The notes under the pieces: generated by a model
What the model was told of the DNA's origin: nothing
The model's input: only the letters and a program-made list of their open reading frames with translations
Database searches by the model: none
From: Curtobacterium sp. MCPF17_052
GTDB lineage: Bacteria > Actinomycetota > Actinomycetes > Actinomycetales > Microbacteriaceae
Assembly (NCBI RefSeq): GCF_003234085.1
Contig: NZ_QKSD01000004.1
Span: 62,001-126,000, forward strand
Length of the DNA stretch: 64,000 nt
Reading direction: 5' to 3'
Position numbers and translations under genes: made by a program
Shown here: piece after piece, positions 7,829 to 16,672 of the stretch
Numbering within the stretch: the first letter of the stretch is position 1
Layout: each line of letters begins with the position of its first letter

Positions 7829-8776
7829 TCAGGTCCGGAGCACCAGGCCGCTGCCGTCGTCGAACGCCGCGAACATCGTCGGCGAGTTGTGCGCGACGAC
7901 GATCCGGCCATCCGCCCCGACCGCGACGAGCCCGCCGCTGGCGTGCTCCTCGGTCAGCTCCTCCTGGATGGTCGCGGCCACGGCGTCGGGCAGCACACTG
8001 CCGCCGTACCGCATCCGCGCGACGATGTCGTAGGACACGACCCCGCGGATGAACGCCTCACCCTCGCCCGTGCAGGAGATCGCGGCGAACCCGTCGAGCG
8101 CGTAGGTGCCGGCGCCGATGATCGGCGAGTCACCGACGCGGCCGTCCTCCTGGTTCGCCATGCCACCGGTGGACGTGGCCGCCGCGATCGAGCCGCTCCG
8201 GTCCCGGGCCACCGCCCCGACGGTCCCGTGCCGCGGTGCGACGAGCCGGTCCGCCAGGATGCGGGCGAGCTGCGCCTGCCGGGCCTCGGTGACGAAGTGG
8301 TCCTGCTCCGCGGTGGCGAGTCCCCACGACTCGACGAGCGCGCGGGTCGGGTGGACCAGGAGGAGGTGGGCGGACCGCTCCATGACGGCGCGCGCCAGGT
8401 GCACGGGGTTGCGGGCATGCCGGGAGGCTGCGATCGCCCCCGCCAGGCCGGTCCGGCCGTCCATCACGGCCGCGTCCAGTTCCACCTCGCCGTCGGTGGT
8501 CAGGGCGGCGCCTCGCCCGGCGTTGAACAGCGGGTCGTCCTCGAGCTGTTCGACGGTCGCGCAGACCGCGTCGAGTGCGGTGCCGTCCTGGTCGAGGACC
8601 GCCTCACCGGCCCGGTAGGCGCGGGTCAAGCCCGCCTCGAAGCGCTCGCGCTCCTCGGCGGCGAGTTCCTGGATGCGGCCGCCGGCACCGCCGTGCAGGG
8701 CGAGCGACCAGCCGCGGACGGCGGGCACGTCGAACAGGACGGTGTCGCGTGGTGGGGCGATCGACTCCTCGGGCAT
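7829..8776 (-). CDS. Isoaspartyl peptidase / plant-type L-asparaginase (Ntn hydrolase)
   Basis: 315 residues from ATG at 8776 (GGAGGA upstream), sharing one base with the M55 peptidase stop. FNAGRGA at residues 84-90 and GTVGAVA at 184-190 are the family hallmarks. Thr185 is the expected nucleophile exposed by autocleavage into alpha and beta subunits. GDSPIIGAGTYA follows. The family cleaves beta-aspartyl dipeptides and asparagine. Paired with a D-aminopeptidase and peptide importer it suggests use of peptides with beta-aspartyl or D-residues. Confidence 0.9.
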   Translation of the reverse strand: MPEESIAPPRDTVLFDVPAVRGWSLALHGGAGGRIQELAAEERERFEAGLTRAYRAGEAVLDQDGTALDAVCATVEQLEDDPLFNAGRGAALTTDGEVELDAAVMDGRTGLAGAIAASRHARNPVHLARAVMERSAHLLLVHPTRALVESWGLATAEQDHFVTEARQAQLARILADRLVAPRHGTVGAVARDRSGSIAAATSTGGMANQEDGRVGDSPIIGAGTYALDGFAAISCTGEGEAFIRGVVSYDIVARMRYGGSVLPDAVAATIQEELTEEHASGGLVAVGADGRIVVAHNSPTMFAAFDDGSGLVLRT

Positions 8777-9609
8777 CAGCGTCCTCCGGCCTGTCGGGTG
8801 ATGTAGTTGACGGCGACGAAGCGGGTGAAGACCGACAGCAGGTCGTCGCCGCGGATGGCGACCGTGCGGGTGGCGGTCCGGTCGACGCCGCCGACCCAGG
8901 TGGCGACGTCGGCCATGTCGCCCGTCTGCAGGTCGAGCTCGAGGGTGGCCGGGGCGGTGATCGGTGCGCTGGCCATCTCGCCGACCCGACGTGCGGCGCG
9001 TTCGGCGGCGTCGTGGATCCGGCGGCACGACTCGGTCGGGTGCAGCGAGTCCGCGCTGGCGCGGGTGATGGAGGTCTTCGTCACGACGTGCTCGGCGTCC
9101 GGAGCGAACGGCTCGGTCTCGTCCCAGGTGACCTCGTCGCCGGTGACCAGGGCGATCGGCACCCCGTGGTGGGCGGTGACGAGGGCGTTGATCCCGCTCT
9201 CCCCCACCCACGTGCCGTTGACGCGGGCACCGGAGAAGACCTCGGGGTTGTAGGTGTGCGACATCGTGGACGGCTCCCCCGAGATCGAACCGTGGTAGCC
9301 GATGAGGAACGCTCCGTCGACGGTGTCGTCGAGCCCCTGCATCATGTACATCGGCTTGTGACGGCCGGTGATGAAGCGCACCTTGTCCGGGTGCACCACG
9401 GCACGCGGGTCGAGGTTCGACATCCGGCTGTGGGAGTCGTTGAGGAGCACCTCGGTGGCACCGCCGGCGACGGCACCCTCGATGGCCGCGTTCACCTCGT
9501 CGAGGAGCAGTGCGCATCCCAGGGCGTAGCCGTCGCTGCCCGGTCGGCACTGGTCCCAGTCGACGATGCCGGCGACGCCCTCCATGTCGTACGAGATCCA
9601 GATCTTCAT
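8776..9609 (-). CDS. M55 family D-aminopeptidase (DppA-like)
   Basis: 277 residues from ATG at 9609, overlapping the upstream ABC ATPase stop by 4 bp. The DppA zinc ligands are visible: Asp8 and Glu10 (YDMEG), His60 (NDSH), His106 (GYHG) and Glu137 (VGESG), with His118 as the likely nucleophile. DppA of Bacillus hydrolyses D-Ala-D-Ala and related D-amino dipeptides and also lies in a dipeptide transport operon. The enzyme here probably removes D-residues from imported peptides in the cytoplasm. Confidence 0.92.
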   Translation of the reverse strand: MKIWISYDMEGVAGIVDWDQCRPGSDGYALGCALLLDEVNAAIEGAVAGGATEVLLNDSHSRMSNLDPRAVVHPDKVRFITGRHKPMYMMQGLDDTVDGAFLIGYHGSISGEPSTMSHTYNPEVFSGARVNGTWVGESGINALVTAHHGVPIALVTGDEVTWDETEPFAPDAEHVVTKTSITRASADSLHPTESCRRIHDAAERAARRVGEMASAPITAPATLELDLQTGDMADVATWVGGVDRTATRTVAIRGDDLLSVFTRFVAVNYITRQAGGR

Positions 9610-10841
9610 GCGGACGGTTCCTCCTGGTGGTGCGCGGCCGTGGTGGCCGGGGCGGCTGGTGCGACCGGGTTGGCTTCGGGCTCGACGACCCGTTCGGGGT
9701 CGAGGAGCACGTCGGGACGGGTCAGTGCCGGATCGTCGGGTTCGATCGCGGGCTCGTGGAGCGGGTCGACGTCGCCGAGCTCCGCGGAGCGGATGCAGGC
9801 GGCGACGTGCGCATCAGGCGTGTGCACGTCGGCGGCCGACGTCGGGACCGTGGTCGTGCCTCCCGGCCGGGTGCCGAGCACCAGCGGGACCGGCGTGAGC
9901 GACGGGTCCGTCGTCCGGCAGGCGTCGACCGCGTAGGGGCAGCGCGGGTGGAACCGGCAGCCGGACGGGATGTCGAACGGGCTCGGCGGGTCACCCTGCA
10001 GCGCGAGCCGCGTCGTGACGCTCTCCGCGCCCATGCGCGGGATGGAGTCGATGAGCGCTCGGGTGTACGGGTGCCGCGGGTTGCGGAACAGCTCGTCGGT
10101 GTCGGCGACCTCCACGATCCGGCCGAGGTACATCACGGCGACGCGCTGGCTGAGGTGCTGGACGACGGCCAGGTTGTGCGCGACGAACAGGATGCTCAGG
10201 CCGAGCTCGCGCTGCAGCCGGGCGAAGAGCTCCAGGATCGTCGCCTGCACGGAGACGTCGAGGGCGGACACCGGCTCGTCCGCGATGAGCACGTCGGGCC
10301 GTACCGCAATGGCGCGGGCGATCGCGATGCGCTGTCGCTGGCCGCCGGAGAACTGGCTCGGGTACGCGTCGAGGGCGTCCTCTTCGAGCCCCACCAGGTT
10401 GAGCAGCCGGATGCTCTCCGCGCGGACCTCGTTCCGCGGCACGATGCGGTGCAGGAGCAGGAGTTCCCGGAGCATCGAGCCGACCGAGATCCGCGGGTTG
10501 AGCGAGGAGTACGGGTCCTGGAACACCATCTGGATCCGGCGTGAGGCGTCCTTGTCACGGTGGACGGGCATTCGCTCGCCGTCCGCGTCGAGGGTGCCAG
10601 TGGTGGCGGTGACGCTCCCGACCAGGATCTTGGCCAGGGTCGACTTGCCGGACCCGGACTCCCCCACCAGGGCGAGGACCTCGCCGCGGCGGAGCTCCAG
10701 GTCGATGCCGTCGAGCGCGGTCAGGGCGGTGGGGGCCGCCTTGCGCATCCGGTCGATGACCGTCACGGGCAGCTGGTAGCGCTTGGTGACGGCCTCGGCA
10801 CGGAGGACCGGGGCGGTCGCGGTGCTGGTGTTCGGGCTCAT
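9606..10841 (-). CDS. Peptide ABC transporter ATP-binding protein (OppF/DppF-like)
   Basis: 411 residues from ATG at 10841, overlapping the OppD-like stop by 4 bp. Walker A GESGSGKST, Q-loop FQDPYSSLNPR, signature SGGQRQR, Walker B DVLIADEP, and the oligopeptide-binding C-terminal domain with a Cys-rich CRFHPRCPYAVDAC cluster. A long acidic/proline tail of ~70 residues follows, longer than usual. It powers the importer together with the OppD-like ATPase. Confidence 0.92.
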   Translation of the reverse strand: MSPNTSTATAPVLRAEAVTKRYQLPVTVIDRMRKAAPTALTALDGIDLELRRGEVLALVGESGSGKSTLAKILVGSVTATTGTLDADGERMPVHRDKDASRRIQMVFQDPYSSLNPRISVGSMLRELLLLHRIVPRNEVRAESIRLLNLVGLEEDALDAYPSQFSGGQRQRIAIARAIAVRPDVLIADEPVSALDVSVQATILELFARLQRELGLSILFVAHNLAVVQHLSQRVAVMYLGRIVEVADTDELFRNPRHPYTRALIDSIPRMGAESVTTRLALQGDPPSPFDIPSGCRFHPRCPYAVDACRTTDPSLTPVPLVLGTRPGGTTTVPTSAADVHTPDAHVAACIRSAELGDVDPLHEPAIEPDDPALTRPDVLLDPERVVEPEANPVAPAAPATTAAHHQEEPSA

Positions 10842-11851
10842 GCCAGGACCTCCACCGGTTCGCCGGGGGCGGCGGAGCCGATCTCGTGCGTGCGGATGCA
10901 GGCGGCGGTACGGCCGGGGCCGACGTCCTCCTGCGCGGGCATCGCCGTCGTGCAGGCGTCGATCGCGAACCGGCAGCGCGGTGCGAACGGGCACCCGTCC
11001 GGCCGTTGCGCGACGTTCGGCGGGAAGCCGGGGATCGGCACGAGCTCCCGGTCCGGGTCGTCGAAGTCCGGCGCCGACTCGAGCAGCCCACGCGTGTACG
11101 GGTGACGCGGGTCGCGGAAGACGTCCTTCACCGGACCCGCTTCGACCCGGTGCCCCGCGTACATCACCGCGAGTTCGGTGCATGTCTGGTTCACCACGGC
11201 GAGGTCGTGCGTGACGAACGCCAGCGCAGTGCCCGTCTCGTCGCAGAGTTCCTCGACGAGCTGCAGGACCTGGTGCTGCACCGTCACGTCGAGCGCCGTC
11301 GTCGGCTCGTCGCACAGCAGCAGCCGCGGGGAACACGACAACGCCATCGCGATCATGATGCGCTGTCGCAGCCCGCCGGAGAGTTCGTGCGGGTAGGCCC
11401 GTGCCCGGCGCGCCGGGTCCGGGATGCCCGTGCGACGCATCATCTCGACCGCCAGGTCGGCAGCGGCAGCCCGCGAGAGCCCGAGGTGCCGGCGCGGACC
11501 TTCGGCGATCTGCTCACCGACGCGGACGACGGGGTTGAGCGCCGTCATCGGCTCCTGGAACACCATCGCGATCTGCGGGCCCACCAGCTTCCGCCGAGCG
11601 GTGGCGGACATGCCGCCGAGGTCCTCGCCGTTGTAGCGGATCGCGCCGGAGAGCACCTCGACGCCCTTGGGCAGGAGCCCGGCGATCGCGCGGAGCGTCA
11701 GGGACTTGCCGGAGCCGGACTCGCCGACGATCCCGAAGCGCTCGCCGGGCTGGATGGCGAACGTGAGGTCCTCGACGATGCGGACGTCGTCGCGGCCCTT
11801 GCGGCGGATGCCGATGGTGAGGTCCTCGACCTCGAGCAGTGCGGCGGTCAT
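10838..11851 (-). CDS. Peptide ABC transporter ATP-binding protein (OppD/DppD-like)
   Basis: About 337 residues. I chose ATG at 11851 (MTAALLEVEDL) because GAAGGA lies 6 nt upstream; ATG at 11866, with GGAGG 7 nt upstream, is nearly as good and adds five residues. Walker A GESGSGKSL, Q-loop FQEPMTALNP, signature LSGGLRQR, Walker B LLLCDEP, H-loop THDL, and the C-terminal CPFAPRCRFAIDAC oligo-peptide domain. Partner of the OppF-like protein. Confidence 0.92.
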   Translation of the reverse strand: MTAALLEVEDLTIGIRRKGRDDVRIVEDLTFAIQPGERFGIVGESGSGKSLTLRAIAGLLPKGVEVLSGAIRYNGEDLGGMSATARRKLVGPQIAMVFQEPMTALNPVVRVGEQIAEGPRRHLGLSRAAAADLAVEMMRRTGIPDPARRARAYPHELSGGLRQRIMIAMALSCSPRLLLCDEPTTALDVTVQHQVLQLVEELCDETGTALAFVTHDLAVVNQTCTELAVMYAGHRVEAGPVKDVFRDPRHPYTRGLLESAPDFDDPDRELVPIPGFPPNVAQRPDGCPFAPRCRFAIDACTTAMPAQEDVGPGRTAACIRTHEIGSAAPGEPVEVLA

Positions 11852-11867
11852 GTGCGTTCCTTCCATG

Positions 11868-12752
11868 TCAGCGCCTCCGGTCCGGGCTGAGCAGGTCGCT
11901 GATCCCGTCGCCGAGCCAGGAGAGACCGAGGCTCGTGACGACGACGACCAGGCCGGGGATCGTGGTCTGCTGCCACTGGGTGGTGATGAACTCCTGCCCG
12001 TCGACGATCATCGAGCCCCACTCCGCCGTCGGCGGCTCGATGCCGAGCCCCAGGTAGCCGAGGGTGACGATGGCCATGATGTCCATCACGATGTCGCTCA
12101 TCGCGTAGATCACGGCCTGGCTCATCACGTTCGGGGCGATGTGGCGGACGAGCAGCCGGGCGTGGGACATGCCGCCGAGTCGTGCGGCGACGACGTAGTC
12201 CTGCTGGCGGGCGACGATCACCTCGCCGCGGACGATCTTGGCGTAGGAGACCCACGACACCGCGGCGATGGCGAGGTAGATGCTCGTCTCCCCCGCGCCG
12301 AGGACGAACACCAGCACGATCACCATGACGTAGAAGGGGAACGCGAAGAACACGTCGACGATGCGCATCAGGACCGTGTCGACGATGCCGCCCACGTACC
12401 CGGCGATCGCGCCGACGACGCTGCCGACGACGAACGGGATGAGCACGGCCAGGAAGCCGACGCGCAGGTCGACCCGGGCGCCCCAGATCAGGCGGGACAA
12501 CACGTCACGGCCGTACTTGTCGGTGCCGAGCCAGTGCGCGGCGCTCGGCGACTCGAGCGCCTGCTCGAGGTGCTGCGCGATCGGGTCGTACGGTGCGATG
12601 ACGGGTGCCAGCACGGCGACGAGCACCAGCAGGCCGACGATGACGATGCCCGCCATCAGGGACCCGTTGCGGTACCAGGCGCGGAGCGACCGGGAGCGCG
12701 ATGCGCGACGGCGCTGCTTGAGGCCCACGAGCGCGGCGGTGGGGGTGGTCAT
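11868..12752 (-). CDS. Peptide ABC transporter permease (OppC/DppC-like)
   Basis: 294 residues from ATG at 12752, overlapping the OppB-like stop by 4 bp. A basic N-terminus, a first membrane helix (GSLMAGIVIVGLLVLVAVLAP), the OppC-type periplasmic segment with HWLGTDKYGRDVLSRL, five further helices and the EAA loop (VVAARLGGMSHARLLVRHIAPN). It forms the membrane channel with the OppB-like subunit. Confidence 0.93.
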   Translation of the reverse strand: MTTPTAALVGLKQRRRASRSRSLRAWYRNGSLMAGIVIVGLLVLVAVLAPVIAPYDPIAQHLEQALESPSAAHWLGTDKYGRDVLSRLIWGARVDLRVGFLAVLIPFVVGSVVGAIAGYVGGIVDTVLMRIVDVFFAFPFYVMVIVLVFVLGAGETSIYLAIAAVSWVSYAKIVRGEVIVARQQDYVVAARLGGMSHARLLVRHIAPNVMSQAVIYAMSDIVMDIMAIVTLGYLGLGIEPPTAEWGSMIVDGQEFITTQWQQTTIPGLVVVVTSLGLSWLGDGISDLLSPDRRR

Positions 12753-13708
12753 GGGGTGGTGCCTCCGGCCAGGTCGACCCGCGGGTCGAGCATCGTGTAG
12801 ACGACGTCGGTCAGGATCCCGACCACGACGACGAAGATCGCGACGAACAACGTCACGCCCTGGATCGTCGGGAAGTCACGGGCGAAGATCGCGTTCACCA
12901 TCAGGGAACCGAGGCCGGGGAGCGCGAAGACCTTCTCGATGACGAGCGACCCGCCGACCAGGTAGCCGAGGTTCACGCCGATGATCGACACCGTCGGGAT
13001 CGCGGCGTTCCGCAACACGTGGTCCCGGAACAGGGGCAGGCCGGCTGCACCCTTCGACTTCGCGGTGCCGACGTACTCGGACTCGAGCACCCCGATCATC
13101 GACGCCCGGAGGCTGCGGATGATCGTCGGCGACATCGCGATCGCCAGCGTCAACGCCGGCAGGAACAGGAAGTACAGGTGGGCGCCGGCACCGTCGCCGT
13201 ACCCACCGACCGGGAAGGCACGCACGTTCACGGCCAGCAGCAGGATGAGCATGATGCCGACCCAGAACTGTGGCATGCCCTGCCCGAGCAGGGTGAACCC
13301 GCGGGCGAACAGGTCGCCGGCGCGGTTCGGACGACTGGCCGCCACGGAGGCGAGCGGGATGCTGATGAGCAGCGCCATCACGAGCGCGAGCCCCAGCAGC
13401 GACAGGGTGACCGGCACCGCCTGGAGGACCAGCTGCCCGACGGGCAGCTGGTAGGTGAGGCTCGTCCCGAGGTTCCCGTGCACGATCTGCCCGAGGAACC
13501 GGAAGTACTGCTCCCAGAGCGGCTTGTCCAGACCGAGCTGCTCGGTCAGCGCCGCGACGCTGGCCTTCGTCGCGCGCTCGCCGAGGAGTGCGAGCGCCGC
13601 GTTGCCGGGCAGCAGGTGGGAGAGGAAGAAGACGATGATGGTCACGCCGAACGCGACCGGGACGGCCTGCAGGAGTCGTCCGGGGATGAACCGGAGCCGG
13701 TGGAGCAT
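12749..13708 (-). CDS. Peptide ABC transporter permease (OppB/DppB-like)
   Basis: 319 residues from ATG at 13708 (MLHRLRF), with GAAAGG upstream; the in-frame reading to 13759 begins inside the spacer. The N-terminal motif ending FFLSHLLPGNAA, a large extracytoplasmic region (LGLDKPLWEQYFRFL), six predicted helices and the EAA loop (EYVGTAKSKGAAGLPLFRDHVLRNA) identify it. It is the second gene of the operon, 57 bp after the binding-protein gene. Confidence 0.93.
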   Translation of the reverse strand: MLHRLRFIPGRLLQAVPVAFGVTIIVFFLSHLLPGNAALALLGERATKASVAALTEQLGLDKPLWEQYFRFLGQIVHGNLGTSLTYQLPVGQLVLQAVPVTLSLLGLALVMALLISIPLASVAASRPNRAGDLFARGFTLLGQGMPQFWVGIMLILLLAVNVRAFPVGGYGDGAGAHLYFLFLPALTLAIAMSPTIIRSLRASMIGVLESEYVGTAKSKGAAGLPLFRDHVLRNAAIPTVSIIGVNLGYLVGGSLVIEKVFALPGLGSLMVNAIFARDFPTIQGVTLFVAIFVVVVGILTDVVYTMLDPRVDLAGGTTP

Positions 13709-13765
13709 GACTGCCTTTCCGAGAGGGGTGGTGGGGTCCGGCGTCGGGCCGGACCCCACCGGGTC

Positions 13766-15331
13766 CTACTTGGCCTTGGAGACGTCCTCGAGCTGGTAGT
13801 TGCCGAGGGGCGTCACGTGGAAGTCGTTGACCTTGTCGGTCGTCGCGAACACGTAGGGCGAGTAGTAGAGGTACGCCAGGAAGGCGTCGTCACCGGTCTT
13901 CTGCTGCAGTTCGGAGTAGAGCTCCTGCCGCTTGGCCGGGTCGGTCTCCTGCTGTGCCTTCTTGTTGATCGCGAGCACGTCCGGGTTGTCGTAGTGCGTG
14001 AAGGCCGAGTTCGAGCCGCCTTCGGGGTCGACGGCGAACGAGGTCCACTCGTCGGGGTCCGGGATGTCCATCGTCCAGGCGGACCAGGCCATGTCGAAGT
14101 CGCCGGCGAGTCGGGCTTCCTTGTTCGCCGTCGGGTCGAGCTGCTTGATCTGCATCGTGATGCCGATCTCCTTGAGCTCGGACTGCATGATCTGCGCGAT
14201 GGAGGTCTGGTTCGGGTCACCCGACCGGATGAGCAGCGTCGTCGTGAACCCGTTCGGCTTCGACGACTTCGCCAGCTCGGCCTTCGCCTGCTTCACGTCG
14301 TACGTCGGCCCGTCCGCCTTCGCGTCGTAGTACGGCGTACCGGGCGACAGCAGCGAGTTCGCGGTCGTGCCGTTGCCGAACAGCACGGCCTTGACCATGG
14401 CCTTGCGGTCGAGTGCGTACGCGATCGCGCGGCGCACGTGCACGTCGTCGAAGGGCTTGCGCTGCTGGTTGAAGGCGACGTAGTCGATCTGCGTCGACTT
14501 GAACGTCTCCGCGTTGACGCCCGATGCCGACTTCAGCGACGAGAGGCTCGACCAGTCCGGGGTGTCGTCGATGTCGACCTGGCCGCCCTGCACCTGGAGC
14601 TTCCGGGTGTTGGCGTCCGGCACGACGGTCCACTTGACGCCGTCCAGGTACGGCTTGCCCTTCTGCCAGTAGTCGTCGTTGGCGGTGAGGCTGAGCGACT
14701 GGCCCTTCTTCCACGAGTCCCAAACGAACGGTCCGGTGCCGATGGGGTGGGTGTAGAACTCCTTCTTCGACTCCCCCGCGTAGTCCGCCGGGACGATCGC
14801 GTTGCTGAAGAGGGACAGGTCGGCGATGAGCGGTGCCCACGCGTACTTCAGGTCGATCTCGACCGTCTCGTCGTCGACGGCGCTGACCTTGTCGATCGCC
14901 GCGTTGATGTAGCCCCAGCCGGACGCCCCGGTGGCGGTGTCGGCGTCGATGGAGAAGACGACGTCCTTCGCGGTCATCGGGTCCCCGTTGGAGAACTCGA
15001 CGCCCTTGCGGAGGTGGATCGTGTACTTCTTGCCGTCCTCCGACGCGTCGTACCCGGTGGCGAGCCACGGCTCGAGCTTCTTGCCGTCTGCACTCACGTT
15101 GAACAGCGGTTCCATGATCTGCTGCATCACGTGGATGGAGTTGTTGTCGAAGGTCGTGGTGTTGTCCATCGAGATGATGTCGGCGGACCGCGCCATCGTC
15201 AAGACACCGCCCTTCGGGTGGCCGCCGGCCGCGGTGCCGGTGTCCGCCGAGCCGCCGGCGCTGCAGCCCGCGAGGACCAGGGCCGCTGCCGCCGTCACCG
15301 CGGCCAGGGCCGCCCGATTCCGTTGTCTCAT
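13766..15331 (-). CDS. Peptide ABC transporter substrate-binding lipoprotein (family 5)
   Basis: 521 residues from ATG at 15331 (MRQRNR, GAGG upstream). A signal peptide ends in lipobox LVLAGC, so the mature protein is anchored by lipidated cysteine. The SBP-5 body is clear (GGVLTMARSADIISMDNTTTFD; FDDVHVRRAIAYALDR; late domain with DPDEWTSF). It captures the peptide outside the cell and defines the substrate range. It is the first gene of the 12-gene operon. Confidence 0.93.
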   Translation of the reverse strand: MRQRNRAALAAVTAAAALVLAGCSAGGSADTGTAAGGHPKGGVLTMARSADIISMDNTTTFDNNSIHVMQQIMEPLFNVSADGKKLEPWLATGYDASEDGKKYTIHLRKGVEFSNGDPMTAKDVVFSIDADTATGASGWGYINAAIDKVSAVDDETVEIDLKYAWAPLIADLSLFSNAIVPADYAGESKKEFYTHPIGTGPFVWDSWKKGQSLSLTANDDYWQKGKPYLDGVKWTVVPDANTRKLQVQGGQVDIDDTPDWSSLSSLKSASGVNAETFKSTQIDYVAFNQQRKPFDDVHVRRAIAYALDRKAMVKAVLFGNGTTANSLLSPGTPYYDAKADGPTYDVKQAKAELAKSSKPNGFTTTLLIRSGDPNQTSIAQIMQSELKEIGITMQIKQLDPTANKEARLAGDFDMAWSAWTMDIPDPDEWTSFAVDPEGGSNSAFTHYDNPDVLAINKKAQQETDPAKRQELYSELQQKTGDDAFLAYLYYSPYVFATTDKVNDFHVTPLGNYQLEDVSKAK

Positions 15332-15400
15332 CGTTGCCTCTTCGCTTCTGTGCACCCGTGGGGTGCGTTGTCCGTCTTCGGGGAGGTGGAGCGAGTGGTG

Positions 15401-15458
15401 CTGTACTGATGATTACAGTAAGGCAACTTGTTTTCAGTTTTGTTACGTTTGGAAGACA
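15401..15458. promoter_or_regulatory. Divergent control region between peptide operon and GNAT gene
   Basis: An AT-rich stretch in the 127-bp gap between the divergent starts at 15331 and 15459. It holds inverted repeats TACTG-N7-CAGTA (15404-15420), interlocked with CTGTA-N8-TACAG (15401-15418). On the plus strand TACGTT (15444-15449) lies 9 nt before the GNAT start and may be its -10. The inverted repeats are a candidate operator for the operon's RpiR-type regulator; that link is inferred from position only. Confidence 0.45.
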
Positions 15459-15959
15459 ATGACGAACGATGACCTCGACCTCGTCCTGCGGCCGTTCCGA
15501 CCGGGTGACGCCGCGACCGTCGTCTCCTGGTTCCGCGGACACGCGGATGCGCTCGCCGTCGCCGGCACGGGTGCACCCTGGCCGTACGGGGCCTCGAACC
15601 TCCTCGCCGCGTCCGGACGACCCGACCGGACGCCGCTCACGCTCGTCGCACACGACGACGACGCGACGGTGCTCGGCCACGTCGCCGTCGTCCGTGTGAC
15701 GGAGACCGCGGGGCGGCTGGCGCGGATCGTCCTCGCGCCGAACCTCCGCGGACAGGGCCGGTCCGGCGTGCTCGTCCGGCTCGCGATCGCCGAGGCCCGG
15801 TCGCTCGGCCTGGAGGAACTGGCCCTGTTCGTGGTGCCCGGGAACGAACCGGCGCTCCGGGCCTACGCGGCGGTCGGGTTCAGCCGGTCGGACCCCGACC
15901 CGGAGCACCCGGAGTACGTGCGTCTCACCCGTCGCCTATCCGGCACGATGGACGCATGA
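15459..15959 (+). CDS. GNAT family N-acetyltransferase
   Basis: 166 residues from ATG at 15459 (MTNDDLDL), with GGAAGA upstream. The GNAT fold is shown by LVLRPFRPGDAATVVSWF at the start, beta-4 RIVLAPNLRGQGRSGVLVRLAIAEA (acetyl-CoA binding R/Q-x-x-G-x-G/A), and the late VVPGNEPALRAYAAVGF. It transfers an acetyl group from acetyl-CoA to an unknown amine. Its last bases overlap the ArsC-like gene by 4 bp. Confidence 0.85.
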   Translation: MTNDDLDLVLRPFRPGDAATVVSWFRGHADALAVAGTGAPWPYGASNLLAASGRPDRTPLTLVAHDDDATVLGHVAVVRVTETAGRLARIVLAPNLRGQGRSGVLVRLAIAEARSLGLEELALFVVPGNEPALRAYAAVGFSRSDPDPEHPEYVRLTRRLSGTMDA

Positions 15960-16408
15960 CCGAAGCGTCCGAACGCGACCAGCACGACGAGCACGACGAG
16001 CACGACCAGCACGACCCCCGCCCCGCCGTCCTGTTCGTGTGTGTGCACAACGCCGGCCGCTCGCAGATGGCAGCGGGCTTCCTCCGCGCGATCGCCGGTG
16101 ACCGCATCGACGTCTTCTCCGCCGGCTCCGAGCCCGCCGACCGAGTGAACGAGGTCGCGGTGGCCGCCATGCACGAGGTCGGGATCGACATCGTGGGACG
16201 GACCCCGACTGTCCTCACCACCGAGGCCGTCCGTCACGCCGACGTCGTCGTGACCATGGGCTGCGGCGACGCCTGCCCCGTCTTCCCCGGCAAGCGCTAC
16301 GAGGACTGGGAGCTCACCGACCCGGCGGGCCTGCCGATCGAGGACGTCCGTCCGATCCGCGACGACGTCCGCAGACACGTCGAACGCCTGGTGTCGACAC
16401 TCGTCTGA
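15956..16408 (+). CDS. ArsC-type low-molecular-weight phosphatase / arsenate reductase
   Basis: 150 residues from ATG at 15956, overlapping the GNAT stop by 4 bp. The LMW-PTP P-loop CVHNAGRS (Cys29 to Arg35, CX5R) and a later MGCGDACPVFPG with paired cysteines match thioredoxin- or mycothiol-dependent arsenate reductases. The first 20 residues are an odd His/Asp-rich tail (HDEHDEHDQHD) encoded by a 9-bp repeat; it might bind metal. No arsR or arsB neighbour is present, so the arsenate role is likely but not certain. Confidence 0.85.
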   Translation: MTEASERDQHDEHDEHDQHDPRPAVLFVCVHNAGRSQMAAGFLRAIAGDRIDVFSAGSEPADRVNEVAVAAMHEVGIDIVGRTPTVLTTEAVRHADVVVTMGCGDACPVFPGKRYEDWELTDPAGLPIEDVRPIRDDVRRHVERLVSTLV

Positions 16409-16452
16409 GTGCCGTCACCAGGCGTCCGGCGTGCTGTGCGAGCGCGCTCGCG

Positions 16453-16614
16453 TCAGTTCGACGAGTCGTCCGACGTCGTCGGGACGTCCGAGCTGTCGAT
16501 CTCGAGGGCTGCCTGCTCCCCGCCCTGCTCGCCGACGGTGGACTGCTCCGTGTCGGGCTGCTCGGGCTCTGCCTGCGTGGTCTCTTCTGCCGGATCCGGC
16601 TGGCTGTACGTCAT
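16453..16614 (-). CDS. Small acidic hypothetical protein
   Basis: 53 residues from ATG at 16614 (MTYSQPDPAEE). It is strongly acidic and Gln/Thr/Ser-rich with no hydrophobic core, so probably unstructured. No convincing ribosome binding site. It lies 58 bp downstream of the Nudix gene on the same strand. Coding status is moderately supported by codon-position GC and clean ends only. Confidence 0.45.
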   Translation of the reverse strand: MTYSQPDPAEETTQAEPEQPDTEQSTVGEQGGEQAALEIDSSDVPTTSDDSSN

Positions 16615-16672
16615 GGCCGCGACGCTACGCCGGAGACCGCCCACTGCTCGCAGGGACCGTGACGGTCGCCGA

